64,000 nucleotides of DNA from Heliocybe sulcata (lineage: Eukaryota > Basidiomycota > Agaricomycetes > Gloeophyllales > Gloeophyllaceae), in the NCBI GenBank assembly GCA_004369045.1, contig ML213522.1:1-64000 (forward strand), read 5' to 3'. Below, piece after piece: positions 28,160 to 39,171 of the stretch; position 1 is the first letter of the stretch; each line of letters starts with the position of its first letter. A model generated the notes under the pieces. It was not told where the DNA came from. It ran no database searches and saw only the letters and a list, made by a program, of their open reading frames with translations. A program made the translations under genes and the position numbers.

Positions 28160-29360
28160 AATGCCATCAAGTACAATTGAGCAGTACTTTGTGGACCTGC
28201 TCAATATTGCTAGTTCAGGAGAACTTGCGACGACCATCACGTTCATAGAAGCATGTCCGGTTCCCAGGACGTACCAGTGAGGGGAAGCTATACGGCAAAT
28301 TCAAGTAATGTACGTACCGTATCCAGGGCACCCATCAAACGTTTCAGTCGACTGTGGCCAATTCAAAGCAAGTTCAATTGAGCAAACCCGACTCACAACG
28401 GTACGACAGCTTGAGGGATTATATCAATACTTATAGAGCGCATAGTAGACTTATCGCCCAGATCCATGCATACGTGTTTGACGAATCGGAGATACCCCAC
28501 GCCTAGGCTCATACACTCTATTGCGGCTTGGCAAGAAAATGGCCAACCTTGATTTCACCTTGGACGTTTTGGAATGAATATAGCCGGTGTTCGGGAGTCC
28601 CATCGTGCCACAACTGAACGAAAGCCAGAGCACCGACTACGCAGGGTTCTTTCTCCAGACACATCGCAGTCGATAGGTAGGTCGACAGGCATGTATATGC
28701 CGAAGGTGATCGCATTCAGCTCGAGATGTTAGTGATCTCCGCGCGCAAATATCTTCAGGACCAGGGTTGTCTCTGAAAGCTCTCAGTCAGACGTGGTACG
28801 CAAGCAAGGTAGGCGGTTAGATTTATTCGGGCTAAGCTTGTCGGACAGATCCGGAAGCGTTGCGCTACATCGGTGGCGACTGCAAGTTTGCTTGCAAGAC
28901 GTCCACCACCTACGGCGGACGCGGTTTGTTTGCTTTCGCCCATCACTACTAGCACTCATCTGTGGTATGTTGACGATACCTCCTGCGTCTGAATACGGGG
29001 TTCAATGAGCATCAGCACCAATGGCTTACGCCTACTTCGCGGTCAACTCGGCGGCACTTACTCTAGTGGAACATCCTGCCATTCAGAAACTTACCTTGTT
29101 GCCGCAGTGCAGTCCCGCATCATCCAAGAAACCGTTAAGACTGCACCTGGATCATCTGCACGTTGCAGTCGCACTTTGATTCGTCTCTAATACGCATTCG
29201 GACGAGCCTTTGTAGCTCAGCAGATAAGCCAAGGAGCACCCAGCATCCTGCGCTCGCTTGGAACTCGATCTGAACTATTGGCACGACTTACCATCTCTTT
29301 CAGGCAGCACATATATACACCTGAGCGCAACCTGATTATCTGTCAGCTTTGTCGGAAAAA
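28160..29360. other. Gene-free stretch
   Basis: No gene model is supported on either strand. Short minus-strand frames near 28518-28715 (FVQLWHDGTPEHRLYSFQNV) read like protein, but no neighbours in phase were found. It may hold remnants only. Confidence 0.35.
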
Positions 29361-29364
29361 TCTT

Positions 29365-30250
29365 AAATACCTTGCCTGGCATGACATGTCATGATCTGGC
29401 CTGGTCAGGTCATCAGGTCGGAGATACCATGGTCAGATTCAAAAATGCATTATATCCCATGACCAGCCTGACAGAGCCTGACCAGCCTGATCAGGTCAGA
29501 TCAGGGTATGCTTACAGGAACCGTAAAAGCTATTTGACCATTCTATGCGAACGTTAGCTGCTAGCATATTATATGTATACACACCATTACAAACTACTGT
29601 TTAGTTTAAACATCTATCCTATAGTACCAAACATGCCTGCGATTACTGGCACTCTGCGGAATCGAACAGCGCGCTACTGCGTGCCGGAGCCTGCTCATTA
29701 CCACTAGACTACAGCTGAACTAAAACTGAATGGTGTAAGCATCTTATTAAGACTCGCGCTGCCGCTGAGGCTGACCTGATGGGACGGTGCACTGGGTGCC
29801 GATGGTCTTCAGTATGCTTCATTGATGGGTTAATAGACTATAGGAGATAAGATACAATAGTAATAACAGATGAGTATATACGTGGGGCCCGTGGATGACC
29901 ATGCCTGACTCGGCCTGGTCAGTGCCTGATCATCCTGGAAACATAACCTGAGCAGGCCTGACAGGGCCGTCAGGCTTTATTATGCCTGACCAGGCTTTTC
30001 GTACTTTTCCGACATTGATGTCCTCACCGTATGCTCTGCCAGATATCCTGCCATGCCAGGATAGTCCGATATCTCGTGCAGCATTCTCCGAGTCTTGCAT
30101 CCGATCGCCACGATCTATCTCATTATTGACATTAGTTCACCGGAACTCCTTGCCTGAGACTGCATAGGCCTGGGAGTGTATCATGGGACAAACCGTGTCA
30201 TGTCCCTTCTAATAAGGTTCTTCTAAGAAAAGCCGGGTTAGGTATTTATG
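29365..30250. repeat. Repeat-rich block with degenerate terminal inverted repeats, possible MITE-like element
   Basis: The left edge AAATACCTTGCCTGGC (about 29367) resembles the reverse complement of the right edge, AAATACCTAACCCGGC (about 30227-30242), at 13 of 16 positions. Inside are many copies of CCTGACCAGGC/GCCTGGTCAGG-type and CCTGATCAGG palindromes, concentrated at 29396-29505 and 29900-29995, and a tRNA-like stretch. There is no coding frame of transposase type. A non-autonomous DNA element is one reading; no target site duplication was confirmed. Confidence 0.4.
29640..29725 (-). repeat. tRNA-like sequence (degenerate tRNA or tRNA-derived SINE head)
   Basis: On the minus strand GTAGTCTAGTGGTAATGAGC resembles an A box with D arm, and GTTCGATTCC resembles a B box about 40 nt later. 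The T-arm and acceptor stems do not pair properly, so it is unlikely to be a working tRNA gene. It sits inside the repeat-rich block. Confidence 0.4.
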
Positions 30251-30312
30251 CAACCGTAGGCACTTATTAATTCATTCACCCAGCACACCCAGTACGACTC
30301 GCCTCGACAGAG

Positions 30313-32140
30313 ATGGAATACAAGTTTCATGTTGCCATAGTGTATGTCTTCAATACAGCTCCTGCTTTCCCCATCGCTAACTAATAGCCTATGTTAGTGG
30401 TGGAGGTATAGCTGGCCTCGTCCTCGCTATTGCCTTATCAAAGTGTCCTGAAGTCGAGATTCACATATATGAGGCAGCTCACCAATACTCGGAGATCGGA
30501 GCAGGCATAGGCTTCTGGCCTCGAGTGTGGAAGATTATGCGGTATCTTGGTCTTGACAGGGACCTCGCCCTCGTTTCCGCCGCGCACGCTACTGAAGATG
30601 ATGAAACAGGTTCGCGACTTCCTGACTACCTTCCGACATGATCACTGAGTTTCCTCAGACGTGCAGTTGTTCACTCTTCGCAAATCGGATCAGCCAGAAG
30701 GGCTTGATTACTACAAGATCCACGGACGAGGTAATCTACTCAAGAGGCATGCAAGCCTGGCACTAACATTCTCCGTTTGACAGGGACTGCTGTGATGCTA
30801 CACCGAGCGGACTTCCAGAAGACTGTTCTCAAGAATATGCCCTCCTCATGCACGACCCATTTTGCTAAGCGCTTGGTTGCCCTGGAGGAGCCTTCGAATC
30901 TGGACGAACCCGTTGTGCTCCATTTCCAGGACGGGTCAACAGTCTCATGCGACGTCGTCTTTGGAGCCGACGGAATTAAATCTGCCGTACGAGAAGCCGT
31001 GTTCAATAATAAGATTAATACCGCGATAGCCCAAGGTGACCTTGAGAGAGCGGCTCGTCTTACGGAACAGGCTCATCCTATGTGGACCGGTTCAGTGGCA
31101 TACAGAGCTGTGATACCCACGGAGGTACTATTGAAGAGGGCCCCAGGTTTCAATCTCCAGTCGCACCGTTGTCCTACGATAGTGAGTTATACGCTTCTAT
31201 GTCTGCAGGGTTGCTTACAGTGAATTGTTGAATAGTATTGCGGGAAGAACAAAGTATGGCACGCACCGTCTTCGGTAGCGGATACTTATCTGATGGAAGT
31301 CTATGTCAGCATCTCGTTGTGTACGCCGTATCCCAGGGCAAAGGAGTCAACGTTGTCGCTTTCTGTTCCCGTCCGGAGCTGGAAGGGACGCCGTTCGAGG
31401 GACCCATGGTGGCGATAGTTCCGCAAGCGGAGCTGTTAGCGGCGTTTATCGACTTTGAGAAGGATGCGCGAGATTTGCTTCTTGTAAATATGTCCTTCGT
31501 ATTCCTGAATAATTCTCTTCTAATGCGCACGACATAGTGCATTGAGAATCCGTCAAGATGGGCTATCCACGCGATGAGGCCATTGGAGTCTTATATCTCG
31601 GACACAGGAAGAGTTGCCCTTATCGGTGATGCTGTGGGCTAATCCTTGGCATGCAGGGGATGAGTTAATTTAACGTAATTCGTTGCAGGCTCATGCAATG
31701 ACGCCCCATCAAGGGAGCGGTGCCGGGCAAGCCATAGAGGTGAGCTCTCTGCAAAGGCGCTTCCAAGCGCTAAAGATATACCATAATTTCAGGACGCATA
31801 TATCCTGTCGTCTCTTCTATCCCACCCAGAATGTACGCGGGAGACCCTGCCTGAAGCACTTCGGATCTACGAGGAGATTCGCCGCCCGTTCTCCCAGGGA
31901 GTCCTGGAAGACTCGAGGAAAGGCGGTCTGATGTATGAGTTCAACTGGCCGGGCTTCACAGACAGAGACATCATTCGTCGAAGCGGGACTGGTGAGGATC
32001 CCGTCGACAAAGAAGCGTTATCGGGCTTGGGGAAAAGTCTAGAGGAGCTGCACACCTGGGTTTGGAGCACGACTGTTGATGCAGACCGTGCGCATGCAGT
32101 CGATATGTTCCAGGAATACGTGGAACGCAAGAATGCATAG
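30313..32140 (+). CDS. FAD-dependent monooxygenase (salicylate hydroxylase-like)
   Basis: Class A flavoprotein monooxygenase that likely hydroxylates an aromatic ring using NAD(P)H; the exact substrate is unknown. Exons join from MEYKFHVAIVGGGIAGLVLA, an FAD-binding Rossmann GxGxxG-type motif (GGGIAG) split by an intron after VAIV. Next come IGAGIGFWPRVWKIMRYLGL, TAVMLHRADFQKTVLKNMPS, VVFGADGIKSAVREAVFNNK (DG motif), HIVVYAVSQGKGVNVVAFCS, and GRVALIGDAAHAMTPHQGSG with AGQAIEDAYILSSLL (second FAD motif GDA). The protein ends FQEYVERKNA at 32140. Length is about 425-450 aa, normal for the class. All key FAD motifs are present and the gene looks whole. Confidence 0.88.
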
Positions 32141-32255
32141 GAGAGATCGACTCTAGTTCGTGACTGTAGAACTTCTAACATAAAGTTTCTGAAACTGCGG
32201 AGGCATGAAACGATCACCCTATAGAAAAGCTCTGGCTCATGTGAGGTTGCGACCT

Positions 32256-33254
32256 CTAACAGAAGTTGTAGTTGCTGGAGACACCATTGGGGCAGAGAGT
32301 GATGGTAACTGGTGCGTCGATCAGGCGCAACTCTCGATGCTCTAGGACGACTAGACCTACCATCGGTATTATCACCACAAGAAACGTCAGGAGTGTGCCC
32401 GTAGCTGGATGTAGATATAAGTCCATGGATCCCAAGATTGACAGTGACAAAATGCTTACTTGGCGCAGTCGTCGTCGGGGAACGCGTATGCATTAGGACA
32501 AGCATCATGGTAAAAATTGCTGTAAACGCCGGGAGCGCCCTGACAAGCAGTGTGAGGACAACTAGACTATGCAGCAACATGGCCTATGTGCGCGACTTAC
32601 GTAGGGATGATTGTAAGTAGGGTTGGAGTCGTACGGGCAGTTGTTCGTACCCAAGCACCCACTGGCCGATTCGCAACACGGCGCGTAGCATGAACCGTCC
32701 GGACCGGGCACGGGACACCCGCTATTGATGTTGCATTGGACACCAGGGCAGTTAGCATCGCCAGTATTAACTGAGTAATTGCAGAGTAAGTCTCATCCGA
32801 TCCAGAAGAAGACAGGATCGCCTACTCTTAATAGCCCTGTTGTAACCATAGAGGGGAGATATATCGTAGTTGACGGTGTTCCCGACATATGTCGCCTCCG
32901 CGCGGATGAAGGGAGAAGCACCGCCGTTGTTGTTGACACCCCCGGTCGTGCAGGAGGTGGCTGAGTCGTCCGAGCACCCGGTGTACACATTGACCGCTAC
33001 GCCAACGTTGTCCGGAGGCATGCTCAGGCTGGCACCGCTATGCGAGTTAACGCCAAACACTTGACTGAACCCTCCGTAGACTTCATGGAACCAAACGCGG
33101 TCACCCTATAGACAACAAGACTATAAGAGGAGTCTTCACCGAGACGAGCAATATTACTTACGCAGTTGTTCCACACACTGAGGGACTTAGCCTCAGCGGC
33201 AGGGGTGGAGACGATCGCAATCACAGCGAGAAGGAAAGAAGCTAGAATCAGCAT
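32256..33254 (-). CDS. Secreted thaumatin-like protein
   Basis: Small cysteine-rich secreted protein of the fungal thaumatin-like group; the role (cell wall or antimicrobial) is not established here. The N-terminus MLILASFLLAVIAIVSTPAA then EAKS is a clear signal peptide. It is followed by LSVWNNC, WFHEVYGGFSQVFGVNSHSG, DNVGVAVNVYTGCSDDSATS, and TYVGNTVNYDISPLYGYN, which resembles the conserved VxYDISxxxGYN stretch of thaumatin-like proteins. Downstream exons contain the Cys-rich part (GPDGSCYAPCCESASGCLGT and YSNFYHDACPNAYAFPDDDC) and the last exon ends VTITLCPNGVSSNYNFC. Introns split it into about five exons; exact borders of the 32600-32790 part were not all checked. A TTTATAAA element lies about 50 nt upstream of the start. 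Confidence 0.78.
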
Positions 33255-33301
33255 ACTAATGGTGCTTCGGATGCTGCTTTTGCCCGCATCCTTGGGCAGC
33301 C

Positions 33302-33309
33302 TTTATAAA
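33302..33309 (-). promoter_or_regulatory. TATA-like box of the thaumatin-like gene
   Basis: TTTATAAA lies 48-55 nt before the start at 33254. The assignment rests on sequence and spacing only. Confidence 0.45.
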
Positions 33310-34500
33310 TTCTTATCAACCGCGCTCGGACGAGAATAGTCTGTTCCTCATCCGAAAAACTCAAGCGCTACCCGCGGCCATCACGACAGACATGAGCGAT
33401 GGACGAGCCAGACTGGCCGCAGGTCAGGCCTACATCATGGGCGCGTGTGATATGAATCGGGTCCACTGTCAAGGAAGGCAGAAGAAAGGCACGGCCAAAA
33501 GTTTGTCCCTATCCGCAGCGTACACATAACAAGATCCCAGAGAGAGGATACGCACATTCACTCAGAGCCAACTACACTTGTTTAGTGCGATCTATCCGCT
33601 ATAGTTGCGATCAAGTCGGGCTCTGGAGGGACAATCCTGCGTCTCGGACAGTAGCAGCAGCGCTTGGATATCACCAAGGTCCTCCTGGAATAGCGCTTGA
33701 CAAGCACCTCCAGTGCATATCGACATTTGCTCAGCTGCACCAGAGAATAGTCCATGTACTGCAGGAAGACGTTTTCAGGGCGGTCGAGACCAGCATTGGT
33801 GAGTTGAGACGAGATCGCCAGTGACCTGTCATAACGACCCTCAGGAAAGATAGCGCAGCCCATCGAACATACGATGAAGGGCGGTATTGCAAGGCCTAAT
33901 CAGCGCGGCGTCATCGACACCTCATGGGCAGAGATTCCAGACAGACCACGGGTTAAGCCGCAAACGCCCCGACGAAAAAGCCTTGAGGATGATGCGCTCA
34001 TAAGCAAGCCGGAATTTTCACATTGTTACGAGACAGGTATGGTGATGTTAGATCGCAGTCAGGAGAGTGATCAAAACGACTGGAGGACGTGTACGCGGTT
34101 ATGATGGCACTGATGAGACACAGCCACGCAGGCGTTGCGGAAATTCCCCGGCTGATGGGATTCAGAGGGAAGGTCCGTAGCTCTTTAGTCTTTTAGCGAA
34201 TCCCTGCATGAGCGTAACAATCCGCATCAAGGACTTCAGCACAAGAACAAGCACAGTCAAAGCCGTAATGCAGGAGGCCAGATTCCGCTCGGCCTAAGGG
34301 AACCAGAGTCCTGGAAGATCAAGAAATTATTGCAGTCTCCAGGTCGTTAGATTGATCCAGCCTGTGTTCTCGGTCACACAGAATGTGCGCATCTTTCCCT
34401 GGATAGGAGCGCATATTTGATCTATGGGGATGTCGTTACACTTGGTCAGCACGGCGACGGAAGCAGACCTGCAGCATAGTCCCTTCCCGGCTTACCTGGA
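33310..34500. other. Intergenic, no gene seen
   Basis: Short frames on both strands lack family features. This stretch presumably contains upstream sequence for the thaumatin-like gene and downstream sequence for the next minus-strand gene. Confidence 0.4.
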
Positions 34501-35522
34501 CTAATCCGTGTTAACAGCCTTCCGCATAGTATCTCTCTTATACCCTCGCACTTCAGAACTCTGCAAAGCCGAACTGCCTTCATACCCCATCGCGTATCCC
34601 AGAGACTTCCCTCCCCACTCCAAATTCGGTTTCCAGAATGATGGAGGTGCTCTAGACTTCTGCTGACGCTTCCGTCTCGCACGTCGACTGCGATCGTGAG
34701 ACGAGGTACCAGTAGTGATTTCAACTATCGGTGCCGCCTTGCCGACCCGCAACTCACGGGCCACCTCCGGGGCCACTGCGACAGAGTTGGGCCGAAGGGT
34801 CGGCGGCAGAGGCCATTGCCTTAGCCTCTGGAGAATCATCGCTGGTGGTGGCACAGGCAAAGACGCCTGCACCTCGATAAACTTCCTAGATTGACCTGAG
34901 GGTGCCTGAGGAAAGCGTATGACATGAAAGTATGCGGACGGCATGTGACTTGCAGACTCACAGCATATATCTCCTGCGAGTCCCGAATGATTTGTGCATA
35001 ATCGACAGCCACTGCTGCACTTCGCTTTCTACGCTCTTCAGCTTCATCTTCGTCATCTTCCGAAGGTCTGTCCTTCACTATATATCTGCATTCCTTGGGT
35101 CTAAGACCAAGACTGCGATCTCACTGGAGTTACTCACTGGATGCTGTCCTCCTGTTTCGGCTCCAGAATAACAGGTCGAGGAGGAAGTGCACGGGATACC
35201 AAGCGAAATGCTAGATAGCATTTATCTTTCGAGACCGCGACTTGAGAAAAGGGTACTAACGCGCAGAGTGCTCAGATGCACTCGCCACATCTGACACCTC
35301 GGTCTCGATCTTCTGCCGTTTCCTGCTGCTCGAAGCAGAAGAGATGACTGCCTCCCCGAGCGACGACTTGATAAAAGCATCCAATTCCTCTATCTTCCTC
35401 TTTGAAGACTCTTCTGCGCTGTGCGATGGGTATGCGTCCGTATCAGATTCATAAAGATCGGCCCGCGAGACGTGAACTGTCGACTGATGTAGGCTAAATG
35501 GATTCGAAAAGCGAGGGATCAT
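34501..35522 (-). CDS. Unrecognised basic, probably nuclear protein
   Basis: The family is not recognised. Four exons (35261-35522, 35138-35210, 34962-35085, 34501-34905) sum to 864 nt, giving 287 aa. Visible features: an N-terminal Ser-rich part (MIPRFSNPFSLHQSTVHVSR), a basic patch SSSRKRQKIE, and an acidic/basic helix (SEDDEDEAEERRKRSAAVAV) followed by DYAQIIRDSQEIYA. A Pro-rich linker (ASLPVPPPAMILQRLRQWPL) comes next, then a strongly basic stretch (HDRSRRARRKRQQKS) and an aromatic C-terminal segment (FWKPNLEWGGKSLGYAMGYE) ending KRDTMRKAVNTD. There is no signal peptide or membrane helix. Basic clusters suggest nuclear localisation. All splice sites are canonical. Confidence 0.65.
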
Positions 35523-35639
35523 ATCTGCCCTGTATGCGCCAGAACACCTGGAATTGCGCAATCAGGTAGGAGATAGAGACAGAGAGCAGCTAGAAACCAG
35601 AAGTCGACCCAGGCGCCTGTTCGGCCTGCGCGTCTTCGA

Positions 35640-36360
35640 CGTAGAACGTGCAATCCTCCCAACAAAATGACGCCGCGGAAATCACCGGCATACCAAAGAT
35701 GGAAGGTTGTGGCCATTTGCGCAGTAACTTCAGGGTGCAGGGCACAGTACTCCGTAGCAGAAGCTGTTAAGTAATATGGAGGCTTCGAGTCACGAGTCGC
35801 AATTTCGTTCCAAGTCAGACTTTGATTAGCAAAGAGTGAAGTTCAAGGCATTGATGGTTTCTGCACGGGCATAATGCTAGTTAGGGTATTGTGGACTTGG
35901 AATATTTACGACTTACGGTTCGTAATGGCGTGGCTGAAAAAAAAGAAGCCGAAACACAAGATGCTCTGAACACGAATCGAACCAACGACCAGCAGCCAGG
36001 CCTCCGAACCTGGAGAGACTAACCGCTACACCACCAGGGCTTTGGATCATGGACATTCTGAATATATATATTATCCATTACAGTGAGCATGCAGGGCCCC
36101 TGAGCGGGCGATTCTAATACAAAACATCCGTAAAAACTCTCATACAGTAATTGGAAGCCTATCTAGGTATGTTTCCAGGATCTACATAGACCGGGCATCT
36201 TAGGTATGCGCGTGCAGCGTCGCGGATTTTCGGTGGTGCTGCTAGCGGCTAGACGCCGCCATGCGAACTCGAAGTCGCGGCGGAGCCGCGAGGTAACTCG
36301 CTTACGTATGCCGGATCTTTCCGCGGCGTCACTTTGTTGGGAGGATTGCATTTCGTCTTC
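35640..36360. repeat. Inverted pair of similar 50-bp sequences
   Basis: The plus strand at about 35652-35692 (AATCCTCCCAACAAAATGAC followed by GCCGCGGAAATCACCGGCAT) is matched by the reverse complement of about 36307-36347 (AATCCTCCCAACAAAGTGAC, GCCGCGGAAAGATCCGGCAT). Translated outward, both arms read similar text (YAGDFRGVILLGGLH and YAGSFRGVTLLGGLH), so they look like two copies of one coding fragment in opposite orientation. The fragment is not identified. Confidence 0.6.
35968..36045 (-). repeat. tRNA-like sequence (tRNA pseudogene or SINE head)
   Basis: On the minus strand GGTGGTGTAGCGGTTAGTC (A box/D arm) and GTTGGTTCGATTCG (B box/T arm) are about 40 nt apart, with ends GCCCTGG and TCAGAGC that pair at six of seven acceptor positions. 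CCAGG/CCTGG can form an anticodon-type stem. A T8 run follows about 25-30 nt downstream (minus strand), as a Pol III terminator would. The T stem pairs badly, so a decayed tRNA or tRNA-derived SINE is more likely than a working tRNA. Confidence 0.45.
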
Positions 36361-37406
36361 GACGTACACGTCCAGGAGATCTCGCTCGACGCGCCTTCTC
36401 TACCCCATGCACTTCATTACCGTTGCTTGCTCGTGCAGCAGCTCTGGATTCTGATCAGTCCTACTGGCTATCCAGCGTCTGACGTTTTCGTGAAGTAAAA
36501 ATACCTTGCGTCTTTTCGGGTTCCATCTGCTTCAATACTGCTTGACGTCGTGCACCGACTATCGCCTCCTCAGTCTCATTACTGAAGAATCTTCCTTCCA
36601 AGTATACTGTGATCCATCGCTCTGCTCCGCTGCGTGCAGTGCACGTCTATGCATGGTGCTGAAATATTTGGACTCTCCTATCCTTGTGGCGGCCTTCCTC
36701 ATAGAGGACGCGTGGACCGTGGCATCCGTTCTCATTGTTGTCGTCGCTTTTGTCGTCGCTTGCTCTCACTCCAAATCATGCGGGCTGGGGTTATTGTTTC
36801 ACGAAGTTCATGTCCTCCCTTGATACCGCACAAATGTGGTGTACCAGGCTCTTGGTTCAATGGACGTTACTTGCTGACAATTACATCAATCTATCCTGGG
36901 CAACCTCGAGAGCCCTCGCTCTCACGTTCTCCATCTCACTGTCCACGGTAGCCAATCCAGAAGAGCCAGTGAAGCGAAAAGCAGCTCCACCATCATGCAT
37001 CATGGCTCTTTAGGTCTTCCCATACCCTGTACAGAGTACAAGCGTTGCCCAACCCACGACGAAGCACTATTCCGAGGCTCGTCAACCTAGTTACTGGTCG
37101 ATCACCCGACAACTGTGATGGAGCGATACATCGCAAACGTCGGTACAGGCGCATCTATTATTATACCGGTGCGAGTATCACTTGCTTGGCAAGCACGTCG
37201 TCTGTCTTTCTAAAGCTTTCTAATCCTCAGGCAGGTTCTTGCATCGTCTTCTGTCTCAACAGTCACCGAGTAGGCCTGAAGCCCTAGCAACGCCATCGAC
37301 AGCCTGATAAATGCTGTCCTAGGATCATGAATCAAAGTCGTGCTTATGTCAAACATATCATGTCAGGTAGAGTCCCAATCTGCGAATGGCATGCTGAGGA
37401 GCGACG

Positions 37407-37414
37407 TATAAAAG
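37407..37414 (+). promoter_or_regulatory. TATA box of the GST gene
   Basis: TATAAAAG lies 82-89 nt before the GST start codon, followed by a pyrimidine/CA-rich leader (CACACCCACCACAATAAC). This is a good core promoter candidate. Confidence 0.6.
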
Positions 37415-37495
37415 GATCCATAGCGGTTCGATGCTACTCAGCAGCGCTCACACCCACCACAATAACTTGTCTTACAACCTCAACGCCTCTCTAAC

Positions 37496-38435
37496 ATGTC
37501 TCACGGAAAGCAGTTCACTCTCTTCACCCACAAGGTATGTAACTTCGCACAGCGACTGTCTCCATAACTGATCTTGTTCAACCCCTTCTAGGGTGGACCC
37601 AACGGATGGAAGGTCGCCTTCTTCCTGAGTGAGCTCGGCCTCACCTACGAGTCCATTTACTTGGACTTCAACACGTTGGAGCAAAAGTCACCTCCGCACA
37701 CAAACTACAACCCGAACGGTCGTATCCCGACTATCATCGATCACAAGTACGTGCCATGAAAAGTGTAGCGCCTCATTACTGACTCCTCTTAAACTCACAG
37801 GAACAACGACTTCGTGCTCTGGGAGTCCAACGCCATCCTTACCTACCTTGCCGACAAGTACGATACTGAGCGCAAGTTCAGCACCGACGCCGAAGACGAC
37901 AAGGTAAACTTCACCCGGGCCCGCTCATACTTATTCCCGTCTCACATCCTCGCAGTACAAGCAGCTCCAGTGGCTCATGTTCCAGGCTTCCGGGCAAGGC
38001 CCCTACTTCGGTCAGGCGGCCTGGTTCAGCTGGTACCACTCTGAGAAGTAAGCATTGCAGATTGGTTCATCTTTGGCAGCACACTCACGAATATTGCCAC
38101 AGGATTCCATCCGCCGTTGAACGCTACCAGAACGAGATAAAGCGCGTCTTCAAGGTCCTTGACGGCGAGCTCGCCCAGCGGGAATGGCTCGTTGGTGGAA
38201 AGTACTCCATCGCGGACCTGGTATGTTCTACCGCTTTCTGGCTTGGAATGGCTCTGACACTGCATGTATGCAGTCGTTCATCTCCTGGACTACCTTTGGC
38301 ACTGGCGCTTTGGCTCCTCCCGGGTACAATCCTGCTGAGGAGGTCCCGCACTTCTGGGCGTGGTTCCAGAAGATGCTCGCGAGGCCCGCCATCAAGAAGG
38401 TGAATGCTGACAAGGAGGCTGTTAACAAGCAGTAA
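37496..38435 (+). CDS. Glutathione S-transferase, Ure2p-like class
   Basis: Cytosolic GST that likely conjugates or reduces electrophiles or peroxides with glutathione. Six exons join in frame. The thioredoxin fold reads MSHGKQFTLFTHKGGPNGWK, VAFFLSELGLTYESIYLDFN, NPNGRIPTIIDH (cis-Pro of the GSH site) and LWESNAILTYLADKYD (ESNA GSH-binding turn). The helical C-terminal domain reads QWLMFQASGQGPYFGQAAWF, ERYQNEIKRVFKVLDGELAQ, WLVGGKYSIADL and PHFWAWFQKMLARPAIKKV. The QASGQGPYFGQAxWF segment is typical of the fungal Ure2p-like class. Length about 220 aa is normal. A clear TATA box lies upstream and introns are 50-60 nt. It looks complete. Confidence 0.92.
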
Positions 38436-39171
38436 GCGTTTATGCGAATAATGGATGACTATGTACGATAGCAGCGCGAATACTCTGCGCATCCTATGCA
38501 GAACGGCGCCCTTGTCCATATGTAAATCCATTCTATGTTTCATGATCATGAGAATGTCGAAGCATCATCCTAATTCGAAGTGTGACCGTCGAGTTCGAAG
38601 TTGAGGATTGAATGTTTGGCCGGAGTTCTCTCCGTCCCCAACCTGTTCTCTTCTGTTCTCTCCATACACATTGCTCCTCAGTCTCACAGTCTCCATGACC
38701 AGGGCAATTCTTTCCAGCCTGTCTAGCTCGACGCCCTCCCTCTGGTCTGCCGAGCGCTCTCTCATCATGTGCATGATCAGCGGTGTCTCTCAATGATCCC
38801 ATAACGGAACCCTCCCGCAGCTCGCGTCGCCAGCCGATGACGGTCCCCTTACCCGACTATGGAGCTCGATAAAGGCATATCGCTCTTCCCGAACCCAAAG
38901 AACACGGCCCCAAGTCAGAGCGATCTCATTTTAGGACGCAGGAGCCCTGCGGTATCAGTACCCCGTCGCCGCATGTCTAGAAAGGTCGGAAGTTACCCAG
39001 TCTCTGGCATCTGCCCATACACCCCTGCCTCGTGGTACGCACTCATCATTCATCTCAGCGGGGGGCATCTAAGTAGCGCCAGCTAGCCCTATCCTATGCA
39101 TACTCCCTAAACTCTAACCGCTTCCCTTTCCTGCCACCAGTCCAGCTTGAAATACTCTATCAAACCCCATC
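38436..39171. other. Intergenic between GST and small heat-shock protein
   Basis: Frames here on both strands show no family resemblance. It should hold the 3' UTR of the GST gene and the promoter of the next gene; no clear heat-shock element array (nGAAn repeats) was recognised. Confidence 0.4.

Larger units (their letters stand above)
35523..37406. other. Region of repeats and uncertain frames
   Basis: No supported gene. It contains an inverted pair of similar sequences (35640-35692 against 36307-36355, see separate entry), a tRNA-like stretch near 35970-36045, and an open plus-strand frame 36506-36823 of 105 codons. That frame includes one good hydrophobic segment (DAWTVASVLIVVVAFVVACS) but has no recognised family. 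Confidence 0.4.

Noticed and set aside
28160-28750. Ricin-B-type lectin on the minus strand near 28518-28715
   Set aside because: Only a short stretch (DGTPEHRLYSFQNVQGE) is suggestive; no QxW repeats or partner exons were found.
29365-30250. Solo LTR of a retrotransposon
   Set aside because: No TG..CA ends, no flanking duplication, no polymerase frames nearby; ends look inverted rather than direct.
29635-36050. Working tRNA genes at 29640-29725 and 35968-36045
   Set aside because: T stems do not pair, and in the first case the acceptor stem fails too.
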